Assembly (NCBI RefSeq): GCF_963678245.1
Contig: NZ_OY782771.1
Span: 248,001 to 312,000 of the forward strand
From: an uncultured Sunxiuqinia sp.
GTDB lineage: Bacteria > Bacteroidota > Bacteroidia > Bacteroidales > Prolixibacteraceae
Reading direction: 5' to 3'
DNA length: 64,000 nt
The position numbers and the translations under genes were made by a program. This document shows positions 29,001 to 37,266 of the stretch, one piece after another (position 1 is the stretch's first letter; the number at the start of each line of letters is the position of its first letter). The notes under the pieces were generated by a model. The model was not told the origin of the DNA. It saw nothing but the letters and a program-made list of their open reading frames with translations, and searched no databases.

Positions 29001-29190
29001 ACTGGGACTCCATTTCTTCCGGCGGACGCTCACCCGACTCGAGCTCAACAAAGAGGCGGGGGTTGTTCAAATCCGGAAACAGATCGACACCCAGCTTATC
29101 GTACGAGATGTACCCGAGCAGAACGACTCCAAGTACCATCATCAGAATAGTAACCGGGTAGTTGACCGAAAATTCGCTTAACTTCTTCAC
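26098..29190 (-). CDS. RND (HAE1-type) efflux permease
   Basis: The 1030-residue length is normal for the family. It has the N-terminal helix, LGVDLFPDLNNP and the TM4 segment GMLVDNAIVVMENIF. It also has two porter halves and a C-terminal GIIMLVGIAVNDSIIFVDRI segment. It probably works as an inner-membrane proton-driven exporter with the membrane fusion and TolC-like proteins encoded just upstream. The start codon is GTG (29190-29188). It is 12 bases behind the membrane fusion gene and 14 bases ahead of a second, fused RND gene; the two may form a heteromeric RND pair. Confidence 0.92.
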   Translation of the reverse strand: MKKLSEFSVNYPVTILMMVLGVVLLGYISYDKLGVDLFPDLNNPRLFVELESGERPPEEMESQFVENLEALAIRQSDVVQVSSVSKVGSAQITVEYAWNKYMDDAFLDLQKAVTSFAQNREIDEINITQHDPNTSPVMLLGLSNPSIDDMNELRKVAENYIRNELIRLEGVAEVEVSGDEDVEVLIETNEYLLDAFGLTMDEISNRIGSFNQSISGGSIEEMGLRYVVKGISLLTDIEDFENVIVGYKQVMADNTEAAYAPIYLREVAQVSFQNKEPDNIVRLNGKRCLGLSIYKETKFNTVKAVDEINKAIVDVEKALPGYQLQMVTNQGSFISDAINEVEESALLGILLAVIVLFIFLRRVGSTLIISIAIPISIIATFNLMYFNGLTLNIMTLGGLALGAGMLVDNAIVVMENIFRNHESGMSVREAAITGTSQVSGAITASTITTIIVFLPIVYLHGASGELFKDQAWTVAFSLVSSLAVAILVIPMLFNLFYKKKKRTVKNRSVQVKGYGRFLAKVLKVKWLVILFALALVGASALLLPFIGTEFMPKTETREFSMEIRMQEGTRIERTTAAVENLEQVVAGLLGENLETVYSHIGPSSGISSSASAIFEGENTATIKLILKPESSIASSAAIQKISHAIGEIPGMEISYQQDETALKSIMGTDEAPVVIEIEGEDLQVIESLTAEVKSMVQDLPGMYNFESSMEEGSPEVEIVVDRLRAGMYNLSVSNIVSQIQVQLEGKDAGQVERQGEMQNISIKLPDKGLSQIEELTITSGNQEFMVSELAEVRIGQSPKEVYRRNQSRIGKISAQLEKDVPLDQAVSKIREAIKPLSIPPDYKVNISGEEEKRQESMSSLSFALILSIVLVYMVLASQFESLLHPFTILLTIPLAVVGSVLVFFLLGKTLNIMAYIGIIMLVGIAVNDSIIFVDRILQLRNEGMQRMEAILQAGQQRIRPIIMTSLTTILALFPLTLGIGESASLRSPMALAVIGGLVTSTILTLVVIPCMYEAVEAIRDRLKEEPKPIG

Positions 29191-29202
29191 GGTATTTCCT
29201 TT

Positions 29203-30261
29203 CTATTTGATGATTTTTACTTTGGAACGGTCACGCAGGGTCTCAAATCCCTTTACCACGAGACGATCGTTTGTTTTTAAGCCGGAAGTGATTTCCACTT
29301 TATCCTGATCTTCATACCCCAGGGTTACTTGCTTTTGTTCCGCAGTTCCTTTTTGTACGATAAAAACAGATTTGCCACGTTGGTTCGAAACAATCACATT
29401 TTTCGGAATAACAATCACACTATCGCGTCGATCAAGAATAATTTCAGCTTGAACAAACATTCCCGGTCGCAGCTTCAGTGCTTCATTCTCGATACTCAAC
29501 TTTCCTTTAAATGTTCGGGTCTCGGTGCTGATTGCCGGAGATAACTCGCGAACCACTCCCTGCAAGGTATCTTCGGGCAAGGTGTAATTCATAACCCTTA
29601 CGTTTTGGTTTTGCTCAATCTTGTTGATATATTTCTCGGGCAAATTAACCTCCAATTGGAGTTGTTCGTAACTCATCAGACTAACAACAGCTGTTCCGCT
29701 GGCCACTTTAGTTCCTGCGGTAAAATGTGGCAATTCGGTGATCACTCCTTTAAACGGTGCGCGAACTTTCATTTTTTCTAACTGAATTTTAGCCAGCGCA
29801 TAACTATCGCGGGCGTTTACTGCCGACACTTCGGCATTGCTTAGTTCACTTTGGGTTACACCACCTTTATCAAAAAGCGATTTTTGCTTGGTGTAAGTTT
29901 GTTCCGATATTTTTAGGTTAAGTTCCTTCGCCTCCAAGCCTAAGTTGTTCGTGTATTCTTCATCTTCCAGTTCTACAATTACCTGCCCTTTAGCAACCTG
30001 ATCGCCCAATCGGAACGGTTTCCCTGTACGAGGATTGGAGGCTAAATAATAGCGGCCGCCCATCTCTGTCGTCAATGTCGCCTCTTGGGTTGCAGCCACT
30101 GTTCCTGTGGTATTTATCGTTTGCTCAATGAAGCTGGGTTTTAAATCCTCAACCGAAACAGGAATAGCCACTTCAGTTTCCGAGTCAGCACTTTGATTAT
30201 TGCAGGCTGACAAGCCGAGCAGCGCAATAATACTGATGATATAGAAATTCGTTATTTTCAT
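29203..30261 (-). CDS. RND membrane fusion (periplasmic adaptor) lipoprotein
   Basis: The 352-residue protein has a lipoprotein signal ending in LSAC (Cys20). The order expected for HlyD/AcrA-type adaptors follows: a beta-barrel/lipoyl half (GDQVAKGQVIVELED), a helical hairpin (about 100-160), a second lipoyl half (VRAPFKGVITELP) and a beta-barrel with membrane-proximal domain (LRPGMFVQAEI, VIPKNVIV). It links the RND permeases to the TolC-like channel. It starts 26 bases downstream of the channel gene. Confidence 0.92.
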   Translation of the reverse strand: MKITNFYIISIIALLGLSACNNQSADSETEVAIPVSVEDLKPSFIEQTINTTGTVAATQEATLTTEMGGRYYLASNPRTGKPFRLGDQVAKGQVIVELEDEEYTNNLGLEAKELNLKISEQTYTKQKSLFDKGGVTQSELSNAEVSAVNARDSYALAKIQLEKMKVRAPFKGVITELPHFTAGTKVASGTAVVSLMSYEQLQLEVNLPEKYINKIEQNQNVRVMNYTLPEDTLQGVVRELSPAISTETRTFKGKLSIENEALKLRPGMFVQAEIILDRRDSVIVIPKNVIVSNQRGKSVFIVQKGTAEQKQVTLGYEDQDKVEITSGLKTNDRLVVKGFETLRDRSKVKIIK

Positions 30262-30287
30262 TGATTTGCGTTTTATGATGGATGGTT

Positions 30288-31772
30288 TTAGTTATTACTT
30301 TTCTTCATTAATTCCTCAGGAACAATGCCTTGACTTTTTTCAAAATCGTAAAGGGTTTGAATTTTCAGATTCAACAGCTCTATTTTATAATCGATTAAAG
30401 ATTGCGCGTAAGCCATCTTTTTCTCCGACAGCTGTGTTTGATAGAGGTTCAAATCCATGCTGGTGAGATCGCCGTTGGCATAGCGTTCCAGATTAATTTC
30501 ATAGGTTAACTGAGCATTCTTTTCGTTTTGCTTGGCAATGTCAATCTGTGTTTTTAAGTTTTGAAGCGAACGGTAAACCTGGCGAATATCAATCACGATT
30601 TGTATTTCTTGATTCTCAAGATTGAGTTCACGTGTTTGGAGAACTGCTTCCTGTGCTTTAATTCTAGACTTTTTCTCACCCCAGTCAAACAGTGGGACAT
30701 TGAATGAAAGGGACACTCGGGGATTGTTCGTCGGATTGTTGTAAACATTACCAACAACACGGTCTTCACCGATAATTCCAACAGAAAGGTTCATCTCTCC
30801 CTTAAACTCATTCATTGCTTTTGTTTGAATCAAATCAAACTGCGAGTTTTCAATATCAATCTCTCGCTGGCGCAGTTCCATCCGGGAAGCCAACCCATAA
30901 TCGATTGCCTTTTTTAGATCAACATCAACAGCATTCGCGTCTACATTGGTCATGACCGAAATTTCTTCGAAAATATCCATGCCGATGTATTGTTTGAATT
31001 GATCTTTATAATTCTCCAAACTCACCCGTTTGTTTTGCAAACCCGACTCGGCTGATGCATAGTTCAGTTCTGCCTGGTAAAGCTCTTCTCTCGCTGCCAA
31101 TCCGGCTTCAACTTTGTTCGTGGTTATCTCGTAGCTTTTCTTGGTGTTTTCCATTTCATCCTTGGCAATGGTTAAGCTCATTTGTGCCATATACACATTG
31201 TAAAAATACTGGGTAACCAGTTTCTCCAGATTCAGTTTTTGCATGGCGTAACTCAGGTTCGAGTTTTCTAAATCGAGCTGAAGTTCTTTGAGTTGAAGTT
31301 TTAGCCGATTGTAAGTAAATAGAGGTTGGGTGAGGCTGAGGTATAAATTGTTGGTGAATGCCCGATCCTCCCGATTGGTTACATCGTTGATATTTTTTTG
31401 CCAACCAAACCGATTTACCAATTGCACGGTTCCATCAGTCCATAAAACAGGTTGCGAAACGGTAAAGGTTCCCGATGAACCAAATGATTCGTTGGTGTAC
31501 CAAGTTGATGAGAAATCGTCGAATGAACGGGTTCGACTAAAATCAACCGGGTTTAAGCTGAGGGTAAACTGCGATTTTAGGGCTGCTTTTTGGGCATTGA
31601 GCGATTCTTGCGAACGTTCCAAATTTAATAGCGAAATACGGATGTCCGGGCTATTCTGCGAAGCAATATCCAGCGCATTCTCCAAGCTCAAAAGCTGCTG
31701 CCCAAAAGCCAGTGCTCCGGGAAAAGCTGTCAGCAGAACAAGAATCTTAAGTTTTGTAAAAATGAGTTTCAT
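30288..31772 (-). CDS. TolC-family outer membrane efflux protein
   Basis: The frame is open to a TTG at 31781, but the first ATG at 31772 gives a clean signal peptide ending near ALAFGQ, so I choose it (494 residues). Two OEP repeats with long coiled helices are visible: LSLENALDIASQNSPDI near the start, and ENALDI-like and QTRELNLENQEIQIVIDIRQVY segments further on. This fits a trimeric outer-membrane channel-tunnel. It lies 9 bases after the ABC permease/peptidase-like gene and just before the adaptor gene. Confidence 0.9.
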   Translation of the reverse strand: MKLIFTKLKILVLLTAFPGALAFGQQLLSLENALDIASQNSPDIRISLLNLERSQESLNAQKAALKSQFTLSLNPVDFSRTRSFDDFSSTWYTNESFGSSGTFTVSQPVLWTDGTVQLVNRFGWQKNINDVTNREDRAFTNNLYLSLTQPLFTYNRLKLQLKELQLDLENSNLSYAMQKLNLEKLVTQYFYNVYMAQMSLTIAKDEMENTKKSYEITTNKVEAGLAAREELYQAELNYASAESGLQNKRVSLENYKDQFKQYIGMDIFEEISVMTNVDANAVDVDLKKAIDYGLASRMELRQREIDIENSQFDLIQTKAMNEFKGEMNLSVGIIGEDRVVGNVYNNPTNNPRVSLSFNVPLFDWGEKKSRIKAQEAVLQTRELNLENQEIQIVIDIRQVYRSLQNLKTQIDIAKQNEKNAQLTYEINLERYANGDLTSMDLNLYQTQLSEKKMAYAQSLIDYKIELLNLKIQTLYDFEKSQGIVPEELMKKSNN

Positions 31773-31781
31773 AGGTATCAA

Positions 31782-34700
31782 TTATTGTTTTATCAATTTA
31801 ACGGCATCGGCAACTACCATTCGCGATTCCGACTGGTTTGTCATTTCAATTACTGCAGTATCCGGTGAAAAATAGAACCCTCCAAGATGGTTCCATCCAT
31901 CTTCAGCACTTTTTAATTGGACTAAGGCATCCTCATCACCATCATCGTGATGCACAATGAAATGGTATTCGCCATCATTATTTCTACGACGACCATCTTC
32001 TTTATACACGAAGGCATAAACATCGTAATAGCCGGCATCCTTGATGGGCACATTCCAAGTGGCTATTTTATCTCCTTCGCCTGATCGGATATAATATGCT
32101 GAGCGAATGTAGGCTCCGTAAAAATCAGAGTTCGTTGTCAATGTCCAGGTGCGCGGTGGTCGCCAACCTGAAAAGCCTTCATACTTGGTCGAGCTTTCTG
32201 TTTCCTGAATTAATAAACGACGAAGCAAGCTGGTTTCGGCTTCGCCTTTCACTTCAAACCCGGGATCTTCGTTATCCAAAATGATCTCGTTGTCTTCGGC
32301 AATTCGAACAGGGATATCAACCTCGGCAATGCCTTCGTAAGGAACGGCCTTTTTATCTTCTTCGATATTATCTAACTGAAGTCGTATTTCTGAAGGAATA
32401 TTTTTAGATGTCAGTGTGTTGATGCTCAGTCCACGTGGAGTTCCACTTAGTAAGTAACTAACCTGCTTGGTTTGATTCCCATCCAGGTGAATCAATTTAC
32501 TGATGGTTTCAGGAGATCCTCCCCTTCCGCCAAAACGGCCACCTCCTCCTAATCGAAAATCTGCAGAAATAATTCCTTCCACGTCCTCCGTATTGCTCAC
32601 TTTAAATTTCACCATTGTTTTGAGCTGATCTCCATCTAGCACATTGACTGCATCAACATGTCCAATCAAAAAAGCCGGTAATTTTGTGCTGCTAAACCAA
32701 TCTTCCATATATGGAATCAGGTCAATTCCAAATTCATTCTGAATAGCATCATTAAATTCATCAATGGTCGAAGCCGAAAATTTAACCTGATTGAGGTAGC
32801 TGTATAGAAAATCTTCAAAAGCTTCTTCCTTAGCTTTGGTTTTGATAATTGAAAACAGTGCCTTGCCCTTTAGTTGAATGACATTGTCGACAATTAGTTT
32901 CTGCTCCGGATTATTTAAAATCTCTTCAAAACTTTGCGATAACAAAGCGAGGTTTCCCTGTTCATCTTCCGACATGCCTTGCAGGTCGCGCATCCAGCCC
33001 ATGCGAGGACTATTGCTTGCCTGCTTTTTGTAGGCCTCAAAAACACGATCGGTAACCGGCCATCGTTCCGAGCTGATGTAAAAAGCATAGTTGTAAAATA
33101 GAGGAAAGGCATACAGCGCATTATCGGTCTCTTCAATTTCAAATTCTCCCTGTGAACGGTTGATGTCGGGTCTTCCTTGTTCTTGGGTAAAAGTGGCCAG
33201 GAAGTTTTGCAATATGCGTATCTTTTTCTCCTGAGGCGTTAGGTTTTCATCATTGCCGCGTCCCCAGCGACGACGCTGATTCATCCGTCCGTTAAAATCA
33301 GCTTCGCTCACAAGCAAACCCTTTTCAGGAAATAAAATCATTTCCGGTTGAATCTGCTCACGAGTACCGGTTAAAACCCGCTCATAGGAGTAAAATTGAA
33401 TAGGGACTTCAACCAGCGACAATCGCTCAAACGGATAGTACAAATCGACATCACGCTCAAAATCCTGAAGGACTTCTGTAATAACACTCGGAATGGTGTC
33501 CTTTATTTCCTCAAAAAAATCAGAAAAATAATCGTGCCCTTTGCGATAGTAGATATTGAAATCGAGTCCATCAATTTCCTGATTGATTTTTTCATAATTA
33601 CCGATAGCTATTGAAATTTGTGACTGCGCGTGAGAATTGGTAAACACAAATTTGTGATTATCTTCCTCGACAACTCCTTGTGAAATAGCTGTTAGTCCGT
33701 TATGGGTGGTCACTTCTAATCGATAATCGCTAAACTGTCGGGCAACCCATTGCTTGTTTTCTTTACCAAAACCAACTCCGGGAATTGGATACCAGTTGGC
33801 TTCCCGGGTCAACAAAACATAGTTCGGAGTGATAAAAGCATACCGCTTATCAATCTGATACATCATGTTTCGATAAGCCTGTTGTCTGGTTTCATCGTCA
33901 ATATCTAGAAAACAGGCTGCTTCGTTAATTTTACCCTGATAGGTAAAAATCAGCTCAAGCTTTTCGCCCGGAGCAACCTGAAAATCTTTAAGTTCAACCA
34001 AACTCAAATTACGCTCAAAAGCTTGATTCTTACCTCCAATTGTAATTTGCTTCAACTCCAATCCCGGATTCAGGCTAAAAAGTACTTTTGAATTTACTTC
34101 ATTGGCCTCATTAACGGCTTTCAGTTTCGTTGTGCAGGTAATTGTTTGCCCGGTATGTTCCAATTGAATATTGTACGAAGAAATTGATAATTGTTTTAAA
34201 TCCAGATACTCATCATTCAAGGAAATCATTTCTTTCCGCAAACCCTGATTTTTTGTAAATGACCCAACATGGACGCTGCCAAGGAGAATGCCTCCCGCCA
34301 GAGCCAATGTTCCAAAACCAAACGAGAAAATCCGCATAACTTCGGAATGGGACAACCGTTTTAAAAGCAGGATGGTATAAAAGATAAAAGCGACGCCAAA
34401 GCTAAAATACATTCCCCGATGAACCAGAATGGCTGTGAGATTCCCAAATCCAACAAAATCAGAAAAAGTTAATGGGATGTTGAATGCCATGTAGTCGAAC
34501 AAGTAATAAAACTTATCCTGAAGGTAAAACAAAGAGATTGCGACATAGCCTAACAAAACAACAAAAGTCACTGCTTGGTTGCGAATCAAGGACATGATCA
34601 GAAACGAGAGCCCCATAATAAATACCAGTGTGGGAATACTAATCACCAGAAAGTAATACAAATACGCCGTTCCGTTAACCCCGGTATTTGTCGTAATCAG

Positions 34701-35105
34701 GTTGAAAAGCAATGCATTTGCTAAAATAATCAGGTTCAACACAATAAACACGACCAGGTTTCCCATCGTTTTTCCAATCACATATTCGCCGTTGGTCATT
34801 GCACGCATGTAAATTACCTCTGTCGTATCCAACTTTTTATCACGCTTCAGAAAGTCAGAAGCCAGAAAGATGGCAATAACGGCCTGCACGACATTTAGAA
34901 ACAACAGGTTTACGTAGGGAATAACTGACGGTAACCCTTTTATGCTCCATTCACCAGCTCCACCGTTCGATTCGATCAATACGCCAAAGTTGAAGAATGT
35001 AATGAAAAGTATTGCGAGAATAGCAAAAATACGGAAGAACCAGCTTCGAAGCAGTGTCTTCGTTTCGTAACGGGCAATTGATCGTATATTGTGAATTGAT
35101 ATCAT
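31782..35105 (-). CDS. ABC-2 permease fused to an M1-peptidase-like ectodomain and a golvesin-like C-terminal domain
   Basis: The 1107-residue protein begins with an ABC-2 membrane domain of about six to seven helices (residues about 20-285; SDFLKRDKKLDTTEVIYMRA is the usual cytosolic loop). A large extracytoplasmic part follows. It resembles the M1 aminopeptidase-like domain often fused to Bacteroidota ABC permeases (about 300-830), but I find no HExxH zinc motif, so it is probably not a peptidase. The last ~130 residues (AYYIRSGEGDKIATWNVPI, AGYYDVYAFVY, VVADAVKLI) look like a golvesin/xanthan-lyase-type carbohydrate-binding domain. It is the second gene of the export cluster and pairs with the ATPase 17 bases upstream. 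Confidence 0.82.
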   Translation of the reverse strand: MISIHNIRSIARYETKTLLRSWFFRIFAILAILFITFFNFGVLIESNGGAGEWSIKGLPSVIPYVNLLFLNVVQAVIAIFLASDFLKRDKKLDTTEVIYMRAMTNGEYVIGKTMGNLVVFIVLNLIILANALLFNLITTNTGVNGTAYLYYFLVISIPTLVFIMGLSFLIMSLIRNQAVTFVVLLGYVAISLFYLQDKFYYLFDYMAFNIPLTFSDFVGFGNLTAILVHRGMYFSFGVAFIFYTILLLKRLSHSEVMRIFSFGFGTLALAGGILLGSVHVGSFTKNQGLRKEMISLNDEYLDLKQLSISSYNIQLEHTGQTITCTTKLKAVNEANEVNSKVLFSLNPGLELKQITIGGKNQAFERNLSLVELKDFQVAPGEKLELIFTYQGKINEAACFLDIDDETRQQAYRNMMYQIDKRYAFITPNYVLLTREANWYPIPGVGFGKENKQWVARQFSDYRLEVTTHNGLTAISQGVVEEDNHKFVFTNSHAQSQISIAIGNYEKINQEIDGLDFNIYYRKGHDYFSDFFEEIKDTIPSVITEVLQDFERDVDLYYPFERLSLVEVPIQFYSYERVLTGTREQIQPEMILFPEKGLLVSEADFNGRMNQRRRWGRGNDENLTPQEKKIRILQNFLATFTQEQGRPDINRSQGEFEIEETDNALYAFPLFYNYAFYISSERWPVTDRVFEAYKKQASNSPRMGWMRDLQGMSEDEQGNLALLSQSFEEILNNPEQKLIVDNVIQLKGKALFSIIKTKAKEEAFEDFLYSYLNQVKFSASTIDEFNDAIQNEFGIDLIPYMEDWFSSTKLPAFLIGHVDAVNVLDGDQLKTMVKFKVSNTEDVEGIISADFRLGGGGRFGGRGGSPETISKLIHLDGNQTKQVSYLLSGTPRGLSINTLTSKNIPSEIRLQLDNIEEDKKAVPYEGIAEVDIPVRIAEDNEIILDNEDPGFEVKGEAETSLLRRLLIQETESSTKYEGFSGWRPPRTWTLTTNSDFYGAYIRSAYYIRSGEGDKIATWNVPIKDAGYYDVYAFVYKEDGRRRNNDGEYHFIVHHDDGDEDALVQLKSAEDGWNHLGGFYFSPDTAVIEMTNQSESRMVVADAVKLIKQ

Positions 35106-35122
35106 AAGTTAGTCATTAGTGA

Positions 35123-36016
35123 TTAAACGGCAGTCCATTGGTTCAGGCGGCTTTCCATAAAATACACATAGGCATGCTCTAAGTTGGGTTCAATGTTGTG
35201 TCCGTCGTAGCCGTTTATTTCTTGGGCGACCACCTGAATCTCCCATCCTTCGCTTGTAGGGACATTCGATATCACCGGGTATTTTTCATTGATTTCCTGA
35301 TATTCCGACTCCGTTGCTTTTATCAACCAGACTTTCCCTTCGGCCTGTGCAACCAAATCGACGGGCGAACCGCTGTAGGCTAATTCCCCTTGGTTCAACA
35401 AAGCCATGTTTTTACACGTGCTTGAAATATCGCCAACAATATGAGTCGAAAGGATGATGATGACATCATTAGTTGAAATGCTCGAAAGTAAATTTCGGAA
35501 CCGGATTCGTTCTTCCGGATCCAGACCAGTGGTGGGTTCATCAACAACAATAATTTGCGGGTTATTAATCAATGCCTGCGCAATGCCTAATCGACGCTTC
35601 ATTCCTCCCGAAAGCCGATTCGCTTGCCGATCTCGTGCTTCAAAAAGACCAACTTCCTCTAGCATTTTATCCACTGCATCAGCCCGAAGCTTGCTTTTTT
35701 TTATTCCGGCTAAGCGAGCGGCATAATCGAGGAATTCGTACGTTTTTAGTTGTGAGAAAAATCGAAAATCCTGTGGTAGGTATCCCAGCATTTTACGAAT
35801 CTCTTTTCGATTTTTAACCAAATCATATTCATTAATAGTTACTTTCCCTTCACTGGGGTTCATTAAAGTAACCAAAATGCGCATTAAACTGGATTTTCCG
35901 GCTCCGTTAGGACCCAGTAAACCAAACATACCATTCTCAATTTCAAGCTGAATATTGTTGAGAGCACGATTACCATTTGGGTAAATCTTGCTTAATTGGT
36001 CAATCGAAATTTTCAC
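35123..36016 (-). CDS. ABC transporter ATP-binding protein
   Basis: The 297-residue ATPase has Walker A GPNGAGKSS, Q-loop GYLPQDF, signature LSGGMKRR, Walker B IIVVDEPTTGLDP and the H-loop STHIVGD. A ~70-residue C-terminal extension follows, with no membrane segment. The start codon is GTG at 36016-36014. It is the first gene of the minus-strand export cluster and closely resembles the ATPase domain fused to the RND protein (both share GMFGLLGPNGAGKS and RIRFRNLL). Confidence 0.93.
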   Translation of the reverse strand: MKISIDQLSKIYPNGNRALNNIQLEIENGMFGLLGPNGAGKSSLMRILVTLMNPSEGKVTINEYDLVKNRKEIRKMLGYLPQDFRFFSQLKTYEFLDYAARLAGIKKSKLRADAVDKMLEEVGLFEARDRQANRLSGGMKRRLGIAQALINNPQIIVVDEPTTGLDPEERIRFRNLLSSISTNDVIIILSTHIVGDISSTCKNMALLNQGELAYSGSPVDLVAQAEGKVWLIKATESEYQEINEKYPVISNVPTSEGWEIQVVAQEINGYDGHNIEPNLEHAYVYFMESRLNQWTAV

Positions 36017-36478
36017 AGTTGTTTTTTTTAGTATAATTTGTAGACTATGCTTTTGGGTAAACGTTTAACCCCCTTTAGATTTTTCGACATAAAAAAGGTT
36101 ACAGTTTCCTGCTAAAAAGATAAAAACGAATCTCAGTAAAGAAAATTGAATTCTCTCATTTATTAGATGAAAATGAGTGGATCATCGACTAAACGGCATT
36201 TATGTATCTACAAATCGCTCTTTCGAATGTGCCTTTGTGAAACTAATTCCACAAATTTCGAAATTATTCTACATGCACCTCTATTCCGGTGGTCAAGGAG
36301 AAAAATTTTCTATTCCTCCACAACAAAAGGATTTCCCGCGATTGTTTATACTAAGATCAGACTATGGCTTGATATTCAAGCCTTTAATAAATGACATGCT
36401 TGTTTTTTTTATGTCAGCTTGCAGATAAAAAATAGGCAAGTGTTTTTTTGAGTTGAACGATAAAGAAAGGAACAGAAT
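36017..36478. other. Divergent promoter region of the export cluster and a TonB_C gene
   Basis: No gene is seen in 462 bases between divergently transcribed genes. A near-palindrome (36055-36071) lies about 40 bases before the ATPase start. Short plus-strand frames at 36167-36428 have no protein-family character and are rejected. Confidence 0.45.
36055..36071. promoter_or_regulatory. Near-perfect palindrome upstream of the export cluster
   Basis: GGGTAAACGTTTAACCC is symmetrical around the perfect 10 bp core TAAACGTTTA (36058-36067), with one extra base breaking the outer arms. It is centred about 47 bases before the GTG start of the first ABC gene, a usual operator position. The regulator is unknown. 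Confidence 0.35.
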
Positions 36479-37177
36479 ATGTTTATGAAAAACAAAAAAA
36501 TGAAAATTTACACGACAATTATTGGATTTTTAATAGCAGGGGCTTTTACCGTAACGGCTCAGGAAAAGAATATGAAATATGATAAGCTGGAAATGATGCA
36601 AGATAAGATTGAGGCCGACTTAGTTGGGGTATACGAAATTATCGCTGATTATCCGGAATTTGCATATGAGTACGTATATCACGATGGTCATTTAGACAAA
36701 GTTATGGTTACAGGAATTAATAATCCGGCAGATGAGAAAGAGGTTTCAGCATTAATTTACAGCGTTCGAAGTGCCAAAGATGACATGAGAAATTACTGCA
36801 ATCGTGTGGGGATTTATTATGCTCCTGAGCGAGACGCTGAACCTAAAGTTGGGTATGACGAATTCAGAGAACGAATTCAAAAGAACTTACAATATCCTGA
36901 CAATGCTGAAGATTACGGTGTAGAAGGTACCGTTTATGTGAAATTTATTGTAGAAAGAGATGGTGACGTTAATTTTGTAACAGCAGATCATGCAATTGAT
37001 TCGCCTTATGAACAGCGAGTTGATAAGCTTGAACAGGCAGCCATTGAAGCAGTAGAAAAAGTTGATGTAGAATGGGAGCCTGCAATTGCCGATGGCGAAA
37101 TTATTGATTCATGGGTTGTTGCTCCGGTAACGTTTGATTTTAAGAAAAATCCAGCTTTACCTGCATTGATCCGATAA
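36479..37177 (+). CDS. Secreted protein with a TonB C-terminal domain
   Basis: The 232-residue protein has an N-terminal signal peptide (about residues 1-28, ending in TVTAQ) and no later membrane anchor. A short N-terminal helical part is followed by a TonB_C-type domain (about 135-225: YPDNAEDYGVEGTVYVKFIV, then the helix EQAAIEAVEKV and WEPAIADGE). The missing cytosolic/transmembrane anchor means it cannot be a normal TonB energy transducer. It is probably a periplasmic protein that reuses the fold. Hairpin terminator follows. Confidence 0.75.
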   Translation: MFMKNKKMKIYTTIIGFLIAGAFTVTAQEKNMKYDKLEMMQDKIEADLVGVYEIIADYPEFAYEYVYHDGHLDKVMVTGINNPADEKEVSALIYSVRSAKDDMRNYCNRVGIYYAPERDAEPKVGYDEFRERIQKNLQYPDNAEDYGVEGTVYVKFIVERDGDVNFVTADHAIDSPYEQRVDKLEQAAIEAVEKVDVEWEPAIADGEIIDSWVVAPVTFDFKKNPALPALIR

Positions 37178-37190
37178 AAATTAGAAACAG

Positions 37191-37220
37191 AAGGTTGTTC
37201 TAAAAAGGGCAACCTTTTTT
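37191..37220 (+). terminator. Rho-independent terminator after the TonB_C gene
   Basis: AAGGTTG (37191-37197) pairs with CAACCTT (37210-37216), and the right arm runs into six T (37215-37220). It lies 13 bases after the stop codon. Confidence 0.8.
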
Positions 37221-37266
37221 ATGTGTATCTTTCAGAAAATAGACCACTCACAAAAAATTGAAGACT

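Noticed and set aside
31330-31875. 181-codon plus-strand frame over the TolC-like gene
   Set aside because: It is antisense to a well-supported gene with clear OEP pattern and has no family pattern of its own.
34200-35105. Possible intact M1 aminopeptidase activity
   Set aside because: The membrane part is clear, but no HExxH zinc motif could be found anywhere in the protein.
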